Shown piece by piece: positions 4,822 through 5,609 of a DNA stretch of 5,609 nucleotides (position 1 is the first letter of the stretch; every line of letters begins with the position of its first letter). The notes beneath the pieces were generated by a model. The model was not told the origin of the DNA, ran no database searches, and saw only the letters and a list, made by a program, of their open reading frames with translations. The position numbers and the translations under genes are program-made. This stretch comes from JBBRHH01 sp038222915 (GTDB lineage: Bacteria; Planctomycetota; Phycisphaerae; Tepidisphaerales; Tepidisphaeraceae): assembly GCA_038222915.1 (NCBI GenBank), contig JBBRHH010000425.1, positions 1 through 5,609 on the forward strand, written 5' to 3'.

Positions 4822-5358
4822 CTATTCCGACCGACGATTCCAAGGCATCTTCGCCAGAGCCATTCCCATGCCGCAATAGTTGGTGACGCCCGCGAAGATC
4901 AGGCCAGCGCCGACGAACGCCGGAATAACCAGAAACACGCGGTGCACCGCACAGGCCAGGATCACGCCAACAACCACAAGTGCGCCCGCGCCGATGCGCA
5001 CCTGGCGCTCCAGGGAGATGACCTTGGATTTGCCGCGAACAACCGGAAGGCCCGCCTTTGCCCACGCGGCCGTGCCCCCTTCGACGGAATAGACAGGGAC
5101 AACGCCGGCAGCTTCAAACAGTTCGCAGGCTTTGCCGGCTCGACCTCCGGACTCGCAGATGACGTAAATGGGAGCGGCCGGATCAGAGCGGGCGCTGGCG
5201 ATCGCCGCCGGATCCAGCACGTCGAAAGGCACGAGCCGGGCCCCTTGTGCGTGAACCACGGAATATTCGGCCGGCGTTCGAACATCGAGGAAGATCAGGG
5301 GCTGCCCAGCATCGAACAGGCGGCGGAAGTCGGCGAGGGGAATGGTATTGGCGGACAT
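4822..5358 (-). CDS. Membrane-anchored rhodanese (YgaP-like: rhodanese plus DUF2892-type helices)
   Basis: A 178-residue protein close in length and layout to E. coli YgaP. The rhodanese domain (about 5-105) has LIFLDVRTPAEY (21-32), the active-site loop CESGGRA with catalytic Cys68 and Arg73, and the closing VEGGTAAWAKAGLPV (92-106). After a short linker, SLERQVRIGAG (115-125) leads into two membrane helices (about 122-138 and 142-159). The end NYCGMGMALAKMPWN (160-174) has the conserved CxMG turn with Cys162. Such proteins transfer sulfane sulfur from a persulfide on the catalytic Cys and sit on the inner face of the cytoplasmic membrane. The ATG at 5358-5356 follows AAAAGG, 4 nt away. The longer frame upstream of it is Arg-rich and overlaps the previous gene, so it is excluded. 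It lies 16 nt after the beta-helix gene and is probably cotranscribed with it. Confidence 0.93.
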   Translation of the reverse strand: MSANTIPLADFRRLFDAGQPLIFLDVRTPAEYSVVHAQGARLVPFDVLDPAAIASARSDPAAPIYVICESGGRAGKACELFEAAGVVPVYSVEGGTAAWAKAGLPVVRGKSKVISLERQVRIGAGALVVVGVILACAVHRVFLVIPAFVGAGLIFAGVTNYCGMGMALAKMPWNRRSE

Positions 5359-5374
5359 CGGACCTTTTCTAAAA

Positions 5375-5609
5375 TTAATTCCCGAATCTTCCAAACCGAT
5401 CCGCCTCCGCCGCTTTCCCCGCACCCACCGCGCCGATATCCGTCCCCGCCCCGTCGGCCGGATCCCCCGTATCAATCAGCGGGCTCCCCGCGGCCGGCGT
5501 GTAGAGCTCCCGATAGCGCGCAAGCATCTTCGACACCGTCATCTTCCCCGACTTGATCTCCTCGTCCTGAAACGGAAATTCCTTCGGCCGCGGGCCTTTG
5601 AATTTCGGA
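5375..5609 (-). CDS. C-terminal end of a beta-helix/choice-of-anchor type surface protein (5' part outside window)
   Basis: 77 residues plus a TAA stop (5377-5375) are visible; the N-terminal bulk lies beyond the right edge. The diagnostic segment is AAGSPLIDTGDPADGAGTDI, followed by GAVGAG. It matches the typical end of right-handed parallel beta-helix and choice-of-anchor Q-type proteins (SPAIDAGDP ... DIGAFE/G). These are usually exported and bind or degrade polysaccharide or mediate surface contact. The stretch before it (PKFKGPRPKEFPFQDEEIKSG, then KMTVSKMLARYREL) is basic and probably helical, which is unusual just before that motif. The frame is strongly G/C-ending. The rhodanese start lies 16 nt beyond the stop, so the two genes form an operon-like pair. 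Enzyme class and target cannot be read from this fragment. Confidence 0.75.
   Translation of the reverse strand, partial: PKFKGPRPKEFPFQDEEIKSGKMTVSKMLARYRELYTPAAGSPLIDTGDPADGAGTDIGAVGAGKAAEADRFGRFGN

Noticed and set aside
4747..5556. Plus-strand frame of 269 codons opposite the rhodanese gene
   Set aside because: Low-complexity, Arg/Asp/Pro/Ser-rich composition; antisense to a rhodanese with an intact active-site loop and to the beta-helix C-terminus.
1..5609. A new multi-gene defence or mobile system
   Set aside because: No transposase, integrase, helicase, reverse transcriptase, CRISPR repeat or conserved gene array is visible; the exonuclease and antitoxin are separated by unrelated genes on alternating strands.

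Overview
This is a GC-rich chromosomal window of ordinary bacterial housekeeping and accessory genes. It holds nine protein-coding units, two of them cut by the window edges, and no RNA genes, insertion sequences, CRISPR arrays or phage genes that I can see. G/C-ending codons dominate. The mix includes a choice-of-anchor-type beta-helix surface protein, a protein with a GAGY (GxGY-type) beta motif, a solitary Phd-type antitoxin and a DUF1003 membrane protein. It would suit a free-living Gram-negative from groups such as Acidobacteria, Verrucomicrobia or Planctomycetes. That is a soft inference; the window has no phylogenetic marker.

Layout from left to right: (1) the last 32 codons of an unidentified + strand gene (to 101). 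(2) A solitary Phd/YefM-family antitoxin on the - strand (113-334), divergent from (3) a membrane-anchored family 2 glycosyltransferase of the polyprenyl-phosphate sugar transferase type (+, 482-1501). (4) Convergent to it, a two-CBS-domain regulatory protein (-, 1526-1963). (5) A 269-bp non-coding stretch with a candidate promoter for the CBS gene, a hairpin and a 14-bp perfect palindrome. (6) A short, apparently 5'-truncated GxGY-type protein (-, 2233-2622), downstream of (7) a DUF1003 two-helix membrane protein with a histidine-rich tail (-, 2676-3380). (8) Divergent from that, a two-gene + strand operon: an NAD(P)-binding atypical SDR (3569-4213) and, 7 nt later, a DEDDh-type 3'-5' exonuclease (4221-4790). 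(9) Convergent with it, a YgaP-like membrane rhodanese (-, 4822-5358), 16 nt downstream of the 3' end of a beta-helix surface protein gene (-, 5375 to beyond the window).

The genes do not form one pathway. The window looks like a mosaic of one- and two-gene transcription units with alternating strands. I found no convincing new multi-gene system. The points most worth a second look are the antitoxin with no adjacent toxin and a short C-terminus, the His-rich tandem-repeat tail on the DUF1003 protein, the N-terminally truncated GxGY protein, and the SDR-exonuclease coupling.
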